A stretch of DNA of 64,000 nt from Syncephalis plumigaleata (Eukaryota; Zoopagomycota; Zoopagomycetes; Zoopagales; Piptocephalidaceae), in the NCBI GenBank assembly GCA_025201365.1, contig JAIXMF010000001.1, positions 2,232,001-2,296,000 on the forward strand, in the 5' to 3' direction. Position numbers and translations under genes: made by a program. The notes under the pieces were generated by a model. That model was not told the origin of the DNA, made no database searches, and worked only from the letters and a program-made list of their open reading frames with translations. Numbering within the stretch: position 1 is the first letter of the stretch; every line of letters begins with the position of its first letter. Positions 9,814-21,775 of this stretch are shown here, piece after piece.

Positions 9814-12800
9814 TTTCGGAATAGGATTCAATAGAGTCCGTGTGGTTTATAGAAGCAATTTTATTTTGGATAAGAAGGCAAAGACGAAAAGATAATTACA
9901 ATAGGAGGAAATCAAAGCTGAGCATATAGAAAAGTTGAATATGGAAGTGCACTGAGATGCGAGTGAGGTTTTTTGTCCTAATTTATAGGTAATCTAGATT
10001 TGGATCGAGTAGGCCATTCTCAGTGGTGGTGGTGGTGGTGGCGGTGGTGTAGAAGCCATCGTGGCAAGCGGCTCGAAATTCGACCCTTGCCCGACTTCGT
10101 CGTACAATGAGTTGGCCGGTTTTCGGCTCATTGTGCATAACATTTCACAGAAAAAGTGTTATTCACTTTTGTGCGTGTGTGTGTAGTCACTCGCTCATAG
10201 CTGAATCGATTAGAATTGGTCCAAGGCAAGGCGTATGACCCAGATCCCGGATGTCTCCTTTAAACGGCACCAAGAAGTGTATCGTTCGTTCATGCTCTGG
10301 GGGGCAGTTTGCATATATTGTTGACACATCTATTCGGAAATAGAATTGGAGGGGTGATGAGGATGGGGGATAAAGCGGGCAAGCGGGCAAGTAAGAGAGA
10401 ATGTGTGCGCGCGCGGAAGGGGGCAAGTGTATTGTCGCGTTGACAGGCGCAATGTCGAATGGTATAGAGTTAGTTTGTAATCCTCGCTTCCTGCCAAGTT
10501 AGTGAAGCGCGCACCAAGCGTGTTTGTAGGCGCGTGCGCGTTTGTAGCGGGTCAATATTCATGGCAATACATACCCAATTCAGAAACCATTACAATTACG
10601 ATCACCGCCATCACCACCACAGTTATCATCGTACCTCATCTATACCTTACTCTCGCTCTCTCCCCCTCCCTACCATCTCCAATTCATTCGCTTCCTCGCT
10701 CTATCCCGAGAGCAACAACGTCTTTGTTTCGTCTCATCCATGTGATCAACTTAGGGCACATCAATCATTATGAGGTGTAGCTAAACGGATACTACACTAC
10801 ACTGCACTACATATACATACGCGCACGCGCGCGCGGGTGACACAGCAGATAAAGCGTCGGTGCTTCAGAATACCAAACAACAACCATGAAGCTCGTTGCC
10901 GGAGCACGTGAACTGCCGAGCAGCAACGACAAGCCATCTTGGTTGATACAGATTAGCGTGTCTATACACTTGTTCGTTACATTTCATCTAGCTACAATGT
11001 AGATAGGAGTGTTGATGTCAAATGGCATGCTATACTATGGTATGCTGAAATAGTATGTCTCGTCATTGCTGGAATGTAATCCTCGAACTAATGGATAGAT
11101 GTGGCGCGCATGCCTCGCATCATTAGCCTACCGTTTTGACAGTGTGGCCGAATGCTGAACCATGGTTGCTCGTCTGCAGTACTTTCCTAAGCTAGCAAGG
11201 GAAACAAGTGTGCCAGTCCTATTATCTCGTTTAGAGGTGTCAACACGCGAACGCACGTACGCGCAGCTTATTCAATGATTGGTGAACGGGCCCATATACC
11301 TAGAAGAAGAGGAGGAGGAGGAAGTAACCCTGTGGATTATGACAACATTCTCTGTTCTGACAGCGATGCGACTGACCAGTCAATTCCATTTTTGTACGTT
11401 TCAAAGAAGAGGAACGTTGACATATTCGTCGGCAGAATGCAGCTTGACAAGTTAGTATATTGCATACCGCCATAAAAATAGCACTATGAATAGGATGCAC
11501 TGTCCTGTTTTACATCTTCTCCTTGCACGGTATAAACGATATACTAAGAAGTAGTTGGCTAAAATGGTTGTATACACGACAGGAAGATCGGTCAGTAAGT
11601 AGGACTGATTTAGCCGATACTTCAATTGCAAAACATACGCACGCACGCACGCACGCACGCATAGCTATTTCCGCTTCTATCCATCTTTCTATCCATCTGT
11701 CCATCTATCTTTCTGTTTTCGACATCATGCATCGCAAAGGTCGTGGGACTGTCGTACGAACAACACTTGAGCGGAACAAATGACCGTCGTTTCGTTCGTT
11801 CCTTTGCGGTGCGGGACATGTAGCATTTGACACGACCCGCATTCCTCTTCAAATGTACTGCTGTAACATTTGATGAAATGCTACGCGTTTTGCATCATTA
11901 TCAAGAAAGCGGAATTAGATGAACAAAAAAAGTGACTGATGATGGTTTATGGACTCGAGTGTAAATCGGAAACCGACCAACTACCAGAGATGTTCCAATA
12001 TTAAACAATGCAGTGTCATTTCCATGAACACGGTGCTAACGTTGTTGTTATTAGTATACACGATTTCACGTATTGCAACTAATTCGACTACGAACAATCC
12101 AACGTATGTGAACAATATAACTACGATCTTTGTTAATAAAACGTCGTAAACACATCTATATTACACAGTATAGACTATTGATAATGTTTCTACTTATTTT
12201 GCTTAGTAATATAACAATGATAGTAACAATGTTTCTGTAAGATAATAATGACAATCTTTGTATTTATCACGCATTATCTGACATTATTGTTTATAGATTG
12301 TATAGGAATATAGCTCTGTCTTTTCATCTAGATTCGTGTATATGTTAATACAAGATGCTATCGAGTATTCACTGATTGCGTTATACAATATTCTAAAGTG
12401 GTTCCACTGATAATTTTATTATATTTTATGTCGTAATGAACAACATTTGCAATATGTCATCACACTTACACTTGTTACCCTGCACTATTCACGCGTTTCC
12501 TTACACCGTGTAATGATTTCTTTCATCATTTCTGCAGGGCAAAGGCGTCAACATTTGCCGAGCTCACATTGGTACGAAAACGTTATGCCCATCTTGCGCA
12601 CACGCGACAACAACCACAAAATGCCGTGCATCACTGGTGTGCACGGTTGATGAATCCAACCCATCAGCGAATGAATGTGAAGCCATTTGTACGAGGATTC
12701 AACATGCGGTAGCAACCGAAACCGGTTATTCACTAAATTGTTGCTAGTGCAACTATTAGTGTAAAATACACTGTATTGGTAGTACAAGAAAGTGAAGTTG

Positions 12801-13120
12801 GCAAGCGTTGAAACGATATGGAAGCAGATACAGATTTAGTATGTCAGTGCAGAATATGCTGAGCGTCAAATTTCTCGGTGTTACAAATTAGTACGAACGA
12901 AACATTGACGAACGAACGAATGAAGGAGCGAGATGATGAACACCCTTCTAAATTCGTTCTAGTCGATTTTTTTAACCTTTGAGGAACTTGTGCACATACA
13001 TTCTTCGTCGTCACTATTTTGTTACCTAGTGTCATCAGCCTAGTTACATTATATAATTACTAGATTGTCATTTTCTTTACTTTACTTCTTTCACGTGTCG
13101 ACTTGACGTTCGCCGTTACA
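9814..13120. other. Gene-poor region, 3.3 kb, between HMG and SAMHD1 genes
   Basis: No conserved protein was recognised. The region includes a GGT run at about 10024-10047, GC-rich CpG stretches near 10395-10560 and 10818-10840, an ACGC tandem run at about 11638-11660 and CCATCT-type repeats at 11690-11710. It separates the divergent starts of the HMG gene (9813) and SAMHD1 (13121), so it may hold long regulatory regions or unannotated non-coding RNA. I saw no tRNA-like B box. One weak small secreted-peptide candidate is listed separately. Confidence 0.5.
12024..12149 (+). CDS. Possible small secreted peptide (41 aa), weak
   Basis: ATG 12024 opens a frame whose first 20 residues look like a signal peptide ('MNTVLTLLLLVYTISRIA'), followed by a Thr/Asn-rich tail with possible N-glycosylation sites. 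It ends at TAA 12149. A GTATGT donor lies inside the tail and CAG/TAG acceptors follow, so the real transcript may continue in further small exons. Chance hydrophobic ORFs of this length are common, so I rate it low. Confidence 0.25.
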   Translation: MNTVLTLLLLVYTISRIATNSTTNNPTYVNNITTIFVNKTS

Positions 13121-15356
13121 ATGACCCGTTTTTCAGAAGAACAACTATTGTCGGAGAAAGTCATTGCTGATCCGGTTCATGTAAGCAAAAGAGAAAAAGA
13201 AAGCAACAAAAATAATAACAAGCACGCGTTTAATATTTTGTTTTAACTATTAATCTACTACTGCTTCTACTACTGCTTCTACTTCTACTTTCGCAATAAA
13301 GGGCTATATTCGTATGAATGGTACGTGTATCGATATTGTGGATACACCGCAGTTTCAACGGTTGCGTGACCTTAAACAAATGGGCGCCTCCTATTATGTA
13401 TTTCCAGGCGCGAGTCATAGTCGATTTGAACATTCCATTGGTGAGTTATCGATGCTCCGGATGTCGCAAGTGGTATTGTATTAACACGATAATATAGGCG
13501 TCTCCTACATAGCAGGCGAGCTTGTGTCGTCATTTCGACGTAATCAACCAGATCTCGATATTAACGACTCGGATGTGCAGTGCGTTCAGATTGCCGGCCT
13601 TTGCCACGACCTTGGTATTTACACTTGTTGTAACATTCGTGCTAGATGTCCTGCTAACGTTGTTGTCTAGGCCATGGGCCATTTAGTCATATGTTCGACA
13701 GCGTGTTTATCCCAAAGGCGAGGTAGGCCACTTGCTAATAATGCCAACAATGCAGGCTAACACGACACGTAGACCGGGCGTAGTATGGAAGCATGAAACA
13801 GCTAGCGAGAATATGCTTGATTATTTGATTGACGATAACGGCCTTGATATTGACTCGGATGACGTGAAATTCATCAAGGATCTCATTCGAGGTGAAGCAT
13901 CACTTAGCGGGTGAGTAATTTGTAGTGTACCAGGATTGTAGTAATTGACTTGTTGTTGCCGTGTCATCTTGTTGCCTCAATATAGCGGAAGAGATGGTAA
14001 AAAGTTCCTATTCGATATTGTGGCCAATAAGCGAAATTCAGTAGATGTGGACAAATTCGATTATATCGCACGGGACTGCTACAACTTGGGTGAATCCATC
14101 AGCTATGATAGTTCTAGGTTAGATGTCTTCTTTAGTGATCTAATGAGGAAATACAACTAATTCTCGTTATAGACTGATGCAGTTCAGTAGAGTTATCGAT
14201 GATCAGATATGCTACTACCACAAGGAAGTGTATAATTTATATGAACTTTTCAATACACGTTATAGTTTATTCAAACGGATCTATACCCATCGTGTTGGTG
14301 AGTTTACCAAGAGAAATGACTAACATAATGTCATCTACTAATAAACGAGACAATACGTCGTACGCTACACAGCTTGTGCTATCGAGCATATGCTTACTGA
14401 TGCACTTTTGGCAGCCGATCCGTACCTTAAACTATCGGATGCCATCGATGATATGGAGCAATATTCGCGATTGACGGATCACGTCATTAGAACTATCGAG
14501 TTTTCCAAGGAAGATGTAAGTAATGAGTTTCAATTCAATTACTCGTTTGATTGATATAGCTGCTCCTTTGCATATGCTATAGAAACTTGCATCGGCACGC
14601 GCAATTATTCAGCGTATTAGAAAACGTCAGTTGTATCGTTTCGTAGAGGAGCGCATGATTCCTGCCGGATCCAAGGCATACATGAAAGTAGGCATATCAC
14701 TAGTAGGCCATTGCTTTTATACTTGCTAACTTTAATTATTTAGAACAAAATTAACGCATTGGCCATTTGCTCGCATCAAAGCGAATACGCGTGCATAAAG
14801 GAGGATGATATTATTGTCGATTGGCTCACCGTAGGTTATGGATTTAACGGGAAGAATCCAGTGGATTCGATCAAGTTTTACTCGAAATTCCAGGATGAAT
14901 GTAAGTTATTACTATTATTATGACTAGATATAGGGTATTAGTAGTAATATTAGTTGACATTGTTGTTATTGTTATGGGTAGCATTTCACATTCCTAGAGA
15001 ACAAGTGAGTTTCCTGGCACCAGAGAATTTCGAGGAAGCTATTGTACGCATATATGCACGTGATCCAAAACATGTAAGTAGTTATATCAACAGGAATTTG
15101 TAGTATTCCCTCAGTTGTACTAAGTGGCGAATAGGTGAAAGCAATTCAAGAAGCATTCCAGGCACTCATGCTTGACTTTGAGAAACACAAGCTGGCAACA
15201 TCACCAAATCCCGGAGACAAACGACCCGCTCACTGGAGTAGTTCGCGTAAACGTCGTTACACGCTAAGTGACGAGGAGTGCACTAATGATTCATTGCTGA
15301 CTATCGATGGCCAGAATGGTAGTCGCAAACAAGGAATAAGAACTCAGCTGGATTAG
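13121..15356 (+). CDS. SAMHD1: SAMHD1-like dNTP triphosphohydrolase (HD domain)
   Basis: This enzyme would hydrolyse dNTPs to deoxynucleosides and triphosphate, limiting dNTP pools. The HD core is clear: '[15 protein letters not shown]' is followed by '[17 protein letters not shown]', whose H..HD set binds the metal, and later '[18 protein letters not shown]'. No SAM domain precedes it. The protein starts only about 20 residues before '[12 protein letters not shown]'. Twelve exons: 13121-13180, 13302-13440, 13498-13614, 13671-13722, 13773-13910, 13986-14117, 14173-14297, 14373-14515, 14583-14687, 14744-14900, 14982-15073, 15135-15356. They join in phase to 493 residues with no break. The tail after '[11 protein letters not shown]' is basic and low-complexity. 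The family is widespread in eukaryotes; I believe it is uncommon in Dikarya. Confidence 0.95.
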
Positions 15357-15472
15357 TGCAACATGCCAACGCATGCTCTTCTACAATAAAACAATAAAGA
15401 ATAGATGTGTAAACTTTGATTATATCATTGTGTTAACCTATCAATGTGATGTGTTACGTATTAAGGCGTATG

Positions 15473-15830
15473 TACTAGTAGGATTCAGTATGTGCTACGT
15501 AAATCTATGAGCAATTGGGAGGCTGTTGGTAGAGTATACTGCATGTGTGTATGTAAATGAATGAATGGATTTATTAGATCGCAAGTGTGCTGGTTTATAC
15601 AGCATAATCAATAATGATAATTGGTCATATTGATTGGATGAATGTCGTATCGCATTATAGATACCATCAAGTATGTTCATGTCCATATGGTTGTGGGATC
15701 ATTCGATGACATGTCGTAATGCATTGCAATCAGTATTGATCACGTCAAATGACAATGGAATGAACAATGATAGATGACATACAAATGAACATGTCATGTA
15801 GATGTCATGATAATGAATGACATTTGTATG
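15473..15830 (-). repeat. Dispersed repeat R, copy A
   Basis: The reverse complement of this segment matches 61495-61865 almost base for base over about 360 bp (by eye roughly 90 percent), including 'GATGGTATCTATAATGCGAT' and 'CATACAAATGTCATTCATTA'. It holds an internal inverted pair CATACAAATG/CATTTGTATG about 40 bp apart. No protein is encoded. A shorter diverged copy lies at 58236-58330. It may be a MITE or another non-coding mobile sequence. Confidence 0.75.
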
Positions 15831-15984
15831 ATCATTCTAATAAATTACACGAGATTTATTAATGGTATGATTATATGAATAAGTTACTACAGTGTTTTCT
15901 CTACCAGTTAACTGTTAACCTTCAACTTTTTAAGTAGATTATTAACATTCCATTACAAATTCCTACACATTTATTAATAAAGAA

Positions 15985-16100
15985 TCTATTTAATTATCGT
16001 TAATAAAGTAGTATCTTACCTATATACTTACGCTATATTGTTTGTAGACTATTTCGACCAGAGACAATAAACGAAACATTTGAAAAGGAAGGAAAGGTAA
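15985..16100 (+). promoter_or_regulatory. Shared upstream module U, copy A (5' of RIB4)
   Basis: About 115 bp matches 62130-62240, in the same orientation, upstream of the 5-oxoprolinase gene. Shared parts include 'GTAGTATCTTACCT' and 'TATACTTA', then a purine-rich end 'GAAAAGGAAGGAAAGGTAAGT' split as AAG|GTAAGT. The last part looks like a splice donor, so the module may be a promoter plus a non-coding 5' exon. This is inference, because no transcript evidence is available. Confidence 0.5.
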
Positions 16101-16224
16101 GTACCACATACAATCTTGTATTACACATTACGTAGTCTATTCGTCGTGTATACACTCCTTTCTATTTGCGTTCCACTTTTTTGCTTTGCTACTTTGCTAC
16201 CACTTGCACGTATACATTCCTATT

Positions 16225-16767
16225 ATGGCTTCTAAAGACTTCAGTAAAGGATTGACTGCACCAAGCAATCCCGCTAACGGGCAGAAGCTACGTATTCTAA
16301 TTATACATACACGTTGGAATGCTGAAATTGTCGACGCATTAGTAGATGGCGCTATTAAGGCGCTCACTGAGCGTCATCAAGTGGAGCGTAGCAATATCAC
16401 GGTGCATGCCGTGCCAGGCTCGTATGAGCTGCCGTTTGCCGCTAACCGTCTACTCGTGCTGTCCAAACATAGTGGCACACCACGAGCTCATACTGCACCG
16501 AGCTATGCTTACGATGCGGTTATCACTATTGGCGTGCTCATTAAAGGGCAAACCATGCATTTCGAGTACATTGCCGATGCTGCATCTCAAGGATTGATGC
16601 GCGTAGGACTCGACACCAACGTGCCAATTATCTTTGGTATACTCACCTGTCTAACGGAGGAGCAGGCATTGGCGCGTGCCGGTCTCACCATCGATGGCCA
16701 TAATCATGGTTCTGACTGGGGTTCTGCTGCTGTGGAAATGGCACTACTAGGGCAGAAAACTCCATAA
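16225..16767 (+). CDS. RIB4: 6,7-dimethyl-8-ribityllumazine synthase
   Basis: This enzyme condenses 5-amino-6-ribitylaminouracil with 3,4-dihydroxy-2-butanone phosphate, the penultimate step of riboflavin synthesis. A single exon encodes 180 residues, normal for fungal RIB4. Family motifs are present: 'LRILIIHTRWNAEIVDALV' at the N-terminus, 'VPGSYELPFAA' in the substrate site, 'DAVITIGVLIKGQTMHFEY' containing the catalytic His region, and 'VPIIFGILTCLTEEQALARAG'. ATG 16225 was chosen over an upstream in-frame ATG because it starts just before the conserved core. The gene is intact. The upstream sequence carries module U. Presence of this pathway excludes animals. Confidence 0.95.
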   Translation: MASKDFSKGLTAPSNPANGQKLRILIIHTRWNAEIVDALVDGAIKALTERHQVERSNITVHAVPGSYELPFAANRLLVLSKHSGTPRAHTAPSYAYDAVITIGVLIKGQTMHFEYIADAASQGLMRVGLDTNVPIIFGILTCLTEEQALARAGLTIDGHNHGSDWGSAAVEMALLGQKTP

Positions 16768-16925
16768 TAATAATAATAATAATAAAAGTTGAAGTCTAAC
16801 AATGTTAACTAGTTGGAAGAATCTTGTAATCTTGTTCCATTATGTTAATAACAAAAAAGCATTGGCAATGATACATCATAGAAATAAATATATACTCTTT
16901 TATTGACGATATATCGTTCTATTAA

Positions 16926-18363
16926 CTAGCGAGACCAGTAAGTTTTAACATGTTCAGCGTCATTTGATAGACCAAATCCATTAGCCAATGTTGGCACCAA
17001 AGTACGTAGATCTTGTCCCATGATTGTGATGCGTATACGATAATCGCGTGCAGTCCCATGCGATTGAGTAGCTTTCGTGAGGGTACACCGTCCGAATGCA
17101 CTATTAACAATCCATAGATCGTCACTATCATTACCATTCGATGATGATGATGTTGTTGTTGTTGTTGTTGCAAGATGAACGAAACCCTTTACACGATAAA
17201 CTTGCTCGGAAGACAATGACGCTAGAAATGTCTCAAGTGCTGAGCGTGTTAATCGATTGCTCGATTTATTCGTCGTCTGCGTTAGTTGTACAATATCAAC
17301 CTCACGCGCGTGATGATGGCGTAACTGCTCTGCAATTTCATTTTGTTGATCCGGTTGCTTCGTAAACAACTGTGTATCAAGACCAAATGCCACATCCGAC
17401 GATAATCCTTCATTCAGATCTATCTTAAGCTTTGGCGTATCCGTATTAAGATCATTGACACGATCGATAACCACATCCAGTTGACGCTCATCAACCTATA
17501 TTTATATACATATATACATATACAAATGTCGTGTAAGAAGGCTTTAATAGTGTAATGATGACCAGCTTGCAACTAACCAATTCGTGCTTATTAAGTATAA
17601 TAAGATCCGTGTATTTGGCCTGCATCTTGGCCGTATACGACGTGTCTTCGTAACCCGTGAAATTAACACAATCAATCACGGTTAGAATGGCATCTAGAAC
17701 AAAACCATCATCGGCCATTTCTCGTAACTGCCAGGCAATCGGTGCTAATATCATGTCAAATGAATTCACGATTAATACACATGCGTGTATGTTAACTCAT
17801 AAATAATAATAATAGCAATAATAACACTGCTCTTACCTGGAAAGGCAGATCCACTTGTTTCAATGATAACACGATCTGGGTTATACTTTTCTATACAAGT
17901 GCATTCGGTGTGAGTAAGCAATGGTAGCGGATTAATTGAGAGAGCAACATTCCGGATTACCTTGTAGTTCCAATAGTGCATTCTTCATTTGACCTACTAA
18001 AACACAGCACAAGCAGCCATTGAGCATTTCTTGAACCTATACAAGAGATCAATATTACTATTCATACGTCTCGCCACCATGCTTGACTACACGCTACCTC
18101 GACGTTACTCTCGCGTACAAGTGCGCTATCCACCTCAACGTCTCCAAATTCATTCTTCAACACCACTATAAACGATAATGAAATGACAATAGTACTGTTA
18201 TGATTAAATTCAATAAAGCTTTGCCTATATTCTTACCTATCTTGTAATTGCTAGACACCCTATTAAGTAACGATAGAATAATACTAGTCTTCCCCGCTCC
18301 GAGAAAGCCGGTAAATACCGTTACTGGCAAGGAAGGTTTACGGCTTTGTTGTAATTGACTCAT
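16926..18363 (-). CDS. ZNG1: CobW/COG0523 GTPase, ZNG1 (CBWD) type zinc metallochaperone
   Basis: This is a G3E-family GTPase thought to deliver zinc to methionine aminopeptidase. The Walker A motif is 'GFLGAGKTS', followed by the metal-binding 'NGCLCC' (CxCC), a switch region 'VIIETSG', and the guanine-specificity motif 'NKHEL'. A C-terminal CobW_C domain includes 'YRVKGFVHL'. Exons: 18237-18363, 18098-18165, 17961-18036, 17837-17890, 17578-17744, 16926-17495. They join in phase to 353 residues, close to the human and yeast proteins. A Thr/Ser run interrupts the C-terminal domain. The start lies 244 bp from that of SPC1 on the other strand, so the two probably share a divergent promoter. Confidence 0.92.
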
Positions 18364-18607
18364 GATTCAGCAACTATTATTGACGTGAAGGGAAATGTAA
18401 AAAAGAGTTTACAAATCTAACAATTTCATAGGGAACGTCATCACAGCCCAGATTTGATGATGATAAGCATTGTTTGTCTCTCTACACGCATCCCTTCTTG
18501 TTCTCATCGCGTCCCTATCTCACTCGCTCTGTTTCTTTCGCTTTCACTCATCCTTTATTGCTTTTTCTGTTGTTTTGATTATCTGCTCAACTAGCGTGAC
18601 TGTAATC
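18364..18607. promoter_or_regulatory. Divergent promoter region ZNG1/SPC1
   Basis: These 244 bases separate the start codons of two divergently transcribed genes. They contain CT-rich tracts (18475-18560) on the SPC1 side, typical of fungal core promoters. Function is inferred from position. Confidence 0.45.
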
Positions 18608-19149
18608 ATGAGTATGACTTCGTGGAATCAGTGGTTAGAGGGCGGTATTGTACGTATACATACACATATATCTATCTGCCATGCAACAATCTAGTCAAAA
18701 TGAACAGTAATAATAACTCATCATAATAATATAGGATTTTGAAGGACAAAAGCTAGCGGAACAACTATCGCAGCAGTTGCTCGTAGTTAATATTGTAAGT
18801 TGAAGTCTACAACAAATAATTCAATACTATTAGTAATGAAGATGATGATGGTTGTATATTCCATAGATTATTAGTCTCGTATACGGCTACTGGACACAGT
18901 CAATAAGCAACATGCTACTTGTATATGGTATTGGTTATTTCATTTCCCTAATCGTAAGTTGCAACCATGGATAGACAACATACTATTGTCGATGATGATG
19001 ATGATGATGATTACTGACTAACTTGCGTATACATGTATGATGTGCTTGTGTAGGCATGTGTTCCCACTTGGTCTTTTTATAATCGACATCCGATTAGATG
19101 GTTGCCTGAAGTGACATCAACCAAGACCGAAGGAGAGAAAAAAGAGTAA
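18608..19149 (+). CDS. SPC1: Signal peptidase complex subunit 1
   Basis: SPC1 is a small ER membrane subunit of signal peptidase. Four exons (18608-18649, 18735-18794, 18867-18953, 19054-19149) join in phase to 94 residues, the usual length. The family signature is clear: 'DFEGQKLAEQL', a first transmembrane helix, 'LVYGYWTQS', a second helix, then 'PTWSFYNRHPIRWLPE' (compare the animal 'PPWPIYRRHPLKWLP'). A short Lys/Glu tail ends the protein. All introns have GTAAGT or GTACGT donors. Intact. Confidence 0.9.
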
Positions 19150-19513
19150 TGCAATATTTATAAACGCGCTTTTTTTCTTGCTTTCTTGAATCATTTCCAT
19201 ATCTTATTATCAATATATTGCTAGCATAGCGTCATTCTCTTTATTTGCAGCTGTACAATCAACATTGCAAAAGAAAACCCAATTGAGTATACTTGCTACT
19301 AAGCATTTAATAATAATGATAACAAATGCCACATAAATTATACTAAAAAGCATACATTTATTAATGATATTCCTCAGTTTATACGAGTAAATTGACATAG
19401 AATGAAAAGGCTATCGATAACAACAAATACGATCTACTTGCATCTCTCATCTTTTTTATTATTATTATCAACTATTGTAATAAGCTATGCATGTATATAT
19501 AGATATCGTATAA
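19150..19513. other. Intergenic: convergent 3' ends of SPC1 and PAF1
   Basis: AT-rich sequence without a recognisable gene. Terminators for both neighbours are expected here. Confidence 0.6.
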
Positions 19514-21155
19514 TTAGTTTTTCTTATTCATTTCTACAACCATGGCTTGCGGTCTATTCCATTCACGGTCATTGCCCTAGTTAAGTATGAAAATGATAGA
19601 TCATAACGATTGCACTATTGTCAGCAATGTTAATGCTCGATTAACGTCTTTAGTCACTTACCAAACGACGACGTCTTCGTAGAACAAGTTTTGTAGGTAG
19701 TTGTGCATAGCCTGCATATTCATTTGGTCGTATGAACAGCATAACATGACGACCACCCTCTGTGGGAGTAGCCTCGTAGCTGTAATCTCGAGACAAATTA
19801 TAGTCGAGCGATATCTAACGATACATGTCGATTGCATCATTAGTACATTTCGCTAACTGTCGTAGTAACTACCGCATATGCATTAACTTACCTTATCTAG
19901 GATGGCGTCATGTTCATCTTCAATACGCTCTATCGCGTCATCCGTAGGTAGGAAACATGCCAGGAACTTTTCTCCCGTTTCTCCATTCTCCTCTGGTTTG
20001 AATAGAGCATGTTTTGCTTTTCGCATTATCATCGAATCATTGGCCAAGTTCTATTCAACGGGAAAGGGAGGAATAAAGGAATATTAACTCACTACTACTG
20101 CTACTACCATTCAATTCACCTACCTCTTCTGTATTGATCGTTGCGCCCGGTGGCTGTTCTAATACACAGTGCGTGTATGCCTCATCGGTTGCCTCCTCTG
20201 CACCCTGCATACGATGACCGATATATGCCGGTAGTAGTGGAATAGTGCTAACCGCTTTCAAATGCGGTTTACGCGGATGCCTCAATGTGGCAACATCGAT
20301 GTGGGCTGTCTTCTCGAATGATGCCTCCACAATGGCTAGTTGTGCCTCACGCGAACAGTCCAAGGCTTGCGCATTCCCACCAGCATGTTGCTTGCCCCTA
20401 ATCGTTCAACGGTCGCTTCTTTGTAAATAAATCACGGTATGCCATCGGATGAATAGTCTCACCTTGTTTGCGATGGACTTTGGTGTAGTCCACCACCACG
20501 ACCCGTCTCCAGTGATATATACTCGGTTCGACGTAGCCATGGTACGTTTAACTTTCCTCGCGGTGAGTTATTATTTAATAGACCTGTACTTGATTTACGT
20601 CCATCGAGATAGCGAACACCACCACCACCACCACCGATACTCATTGGTGTCACTAATAATGCCTGATCTTTTGGATCAAGTGAGGCACCCGCTGGCTGTG
20701 GACGTTCCATGCCTATTACCGCGTTATTGCATCAGTTAATGTCATATATATAAATAAATATACTACTAGTAGTAGCATGTTGATATTACCTGCTGCCACG
20801 TCGAATAATCCCAGTTCGGGTGTCTCCACCGACATACCAAGATCCCAGTTGGTCAACAGCGGATACGTGGCCTTTTGTACAAGTGAGGTATGTCGGTAAT
20901 TACTGAAACGATCCACCGTCGACGGCAGCTTAATAAGCTTCGGTGGAAACGGTAGCGGAGGCAGCTGTCCCGCGTATCGTGGACGACATAAGAAATCGTT
21001 GTGCTGTTGTGTTTGTGCTTTGGCACGAGATCGTCCTTCACTCGCGTGAGTACCACTAGAACGGCCATCTCTATTGGTACTAAGATGTTTGTTGTTGTTG
21101 TTTAAGTATGTTTATGGTACAATAATAATAATACGATAGCTTACCTTGTCGACAT
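19514..21155 (-). CDS. PAF1: PAF1, RNA polymerase II-associated factor 1
   Basis: This is a core subunit of the PAF1 elongation complex, needed for H2B ubiquitination and elongation. The family landmarks lie in order: an N-terminal 'QQHNDFLCRPRYAGQLPPLP', the nucleus of the conserved domain 'PWLRRTEYISLE', 'KFLACFLPTDDAIERI', and near the end 'YNLSRDYSYEATPTEGGRHV'. Seven exons (21145-21155, 20790-21079, 20463-20712, 20124-20397, 19892-20050, 19662-19814, 19514-19576) join in phase to 399 residues. The first exon codes for only 11 nt (M-S-T plus two bases). A run of Arg ('RRRRRL') precedes the last exon, as in other PAF1 proteins whose tails are charged. No frame break. Confidence 0.92.
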
Positions 21156-21445
21156 TGTGGAATCAATAGGGTGGCAAAAGAATAAGAGTGTGGTGTTATG
21201 GTTTAAAGGAAATGTGGTTTGTTGATTATTGCCCATTGATGTGATGATCAAGTAATAGAGTGGATTGCCAATGTCAGCATATCTCACACACTTTCATTTT
21301 ATATATGCATGTCATACAATTTATTTATTATCTCTCTGTATCAAATGCTATAGTTGTATAATAGCTTCATGTTAACAACAATAGTGCTATGCATTATCGT
21401 TCAAGCCTCCACTATTTATATCATCAAGCAATGTGTTTATTTCTA

Positions 21446-21775
21446 TTAGAATGGATTGATACCGGAGACATCGTTCATCGTGACGCCAAATTGACCTGAT
21501 AGAAGAGGATCGGATAGTTGACGCTGACGCTTAATTGGTGCTCGTCCATTAGCGCCAGTTGTTAAAGGAACCTTTGGTGAAGTGGCGGTAGTGACGGTAT
21601 GGGATGAAATAGGAATTGTAGTTACTTTAGCCAAGTGATGCGGTAGTTTGGACATTCTACCACCCTCCTCTAAGGTCTTGACTAGGATACCGGGAATGAC
21701 TGGAGCAGCATCGGCATTATTCACGATGGCGAAAAGTAGCGTAACGGCAATAGTTAGATATTGGAATGAAACCAT
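21446..21775 (-). CDS. Small secreted protein with a possible KEX2 site (109 aa)
   Basis: A single open frame from ATG 21775 to TAA 21446. The first 26 residues ('MVSFQYLTIAVTLLFAIVNN') form a signal peptide ending at 'ADA-APV'. The mature part is Thr/Pro/Lys-rich without Cys. A dibasic 'KRQRQLSDPLL' precedes a 28-residue C-terminal piece ending 'SGINPF', which could be released by a KEX2-type protease. No homologue is recognised. It might be a peptide precursor, a cell-wall protein or an effector. The signal peptide is the strongest evidence; function unknown. Confidence 0.6.
   Translation of the reverse strand: MVSFQYLTIAVTLLFAIVNNADAAPVIPGILVKTLEEGGRMSKLPHHLAKVTTIPISSHTVTTATSPKVPLTTGANGRAPIKRQRQLSDPLLSGQFGVTMNDVSGINPF

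Larger units (their letters stand above)
15357..16224. other. Intergenic between SAMHD1 and RIB4, mostly repeats
   Basis: It contains AATAAA-type polyadenylation signals near 15385-15400, dispersed repeat R (copy A, minus orientation, about 15473-15830) and upstream module U (copy A, about 15985-16100), each listed separately. A 'TACAGTGTTTTCT' motif at about 15887 resembles the outer end of the TIR elements, but I found no matching second end. Confidence 0.6.

Noticed and set aside
15887-15905. TACAGTGTTTTCT as the end of a third TIR element
   Set aside because: No matching inverted end, internal similarity or WNRD segment was found within 1 kb.
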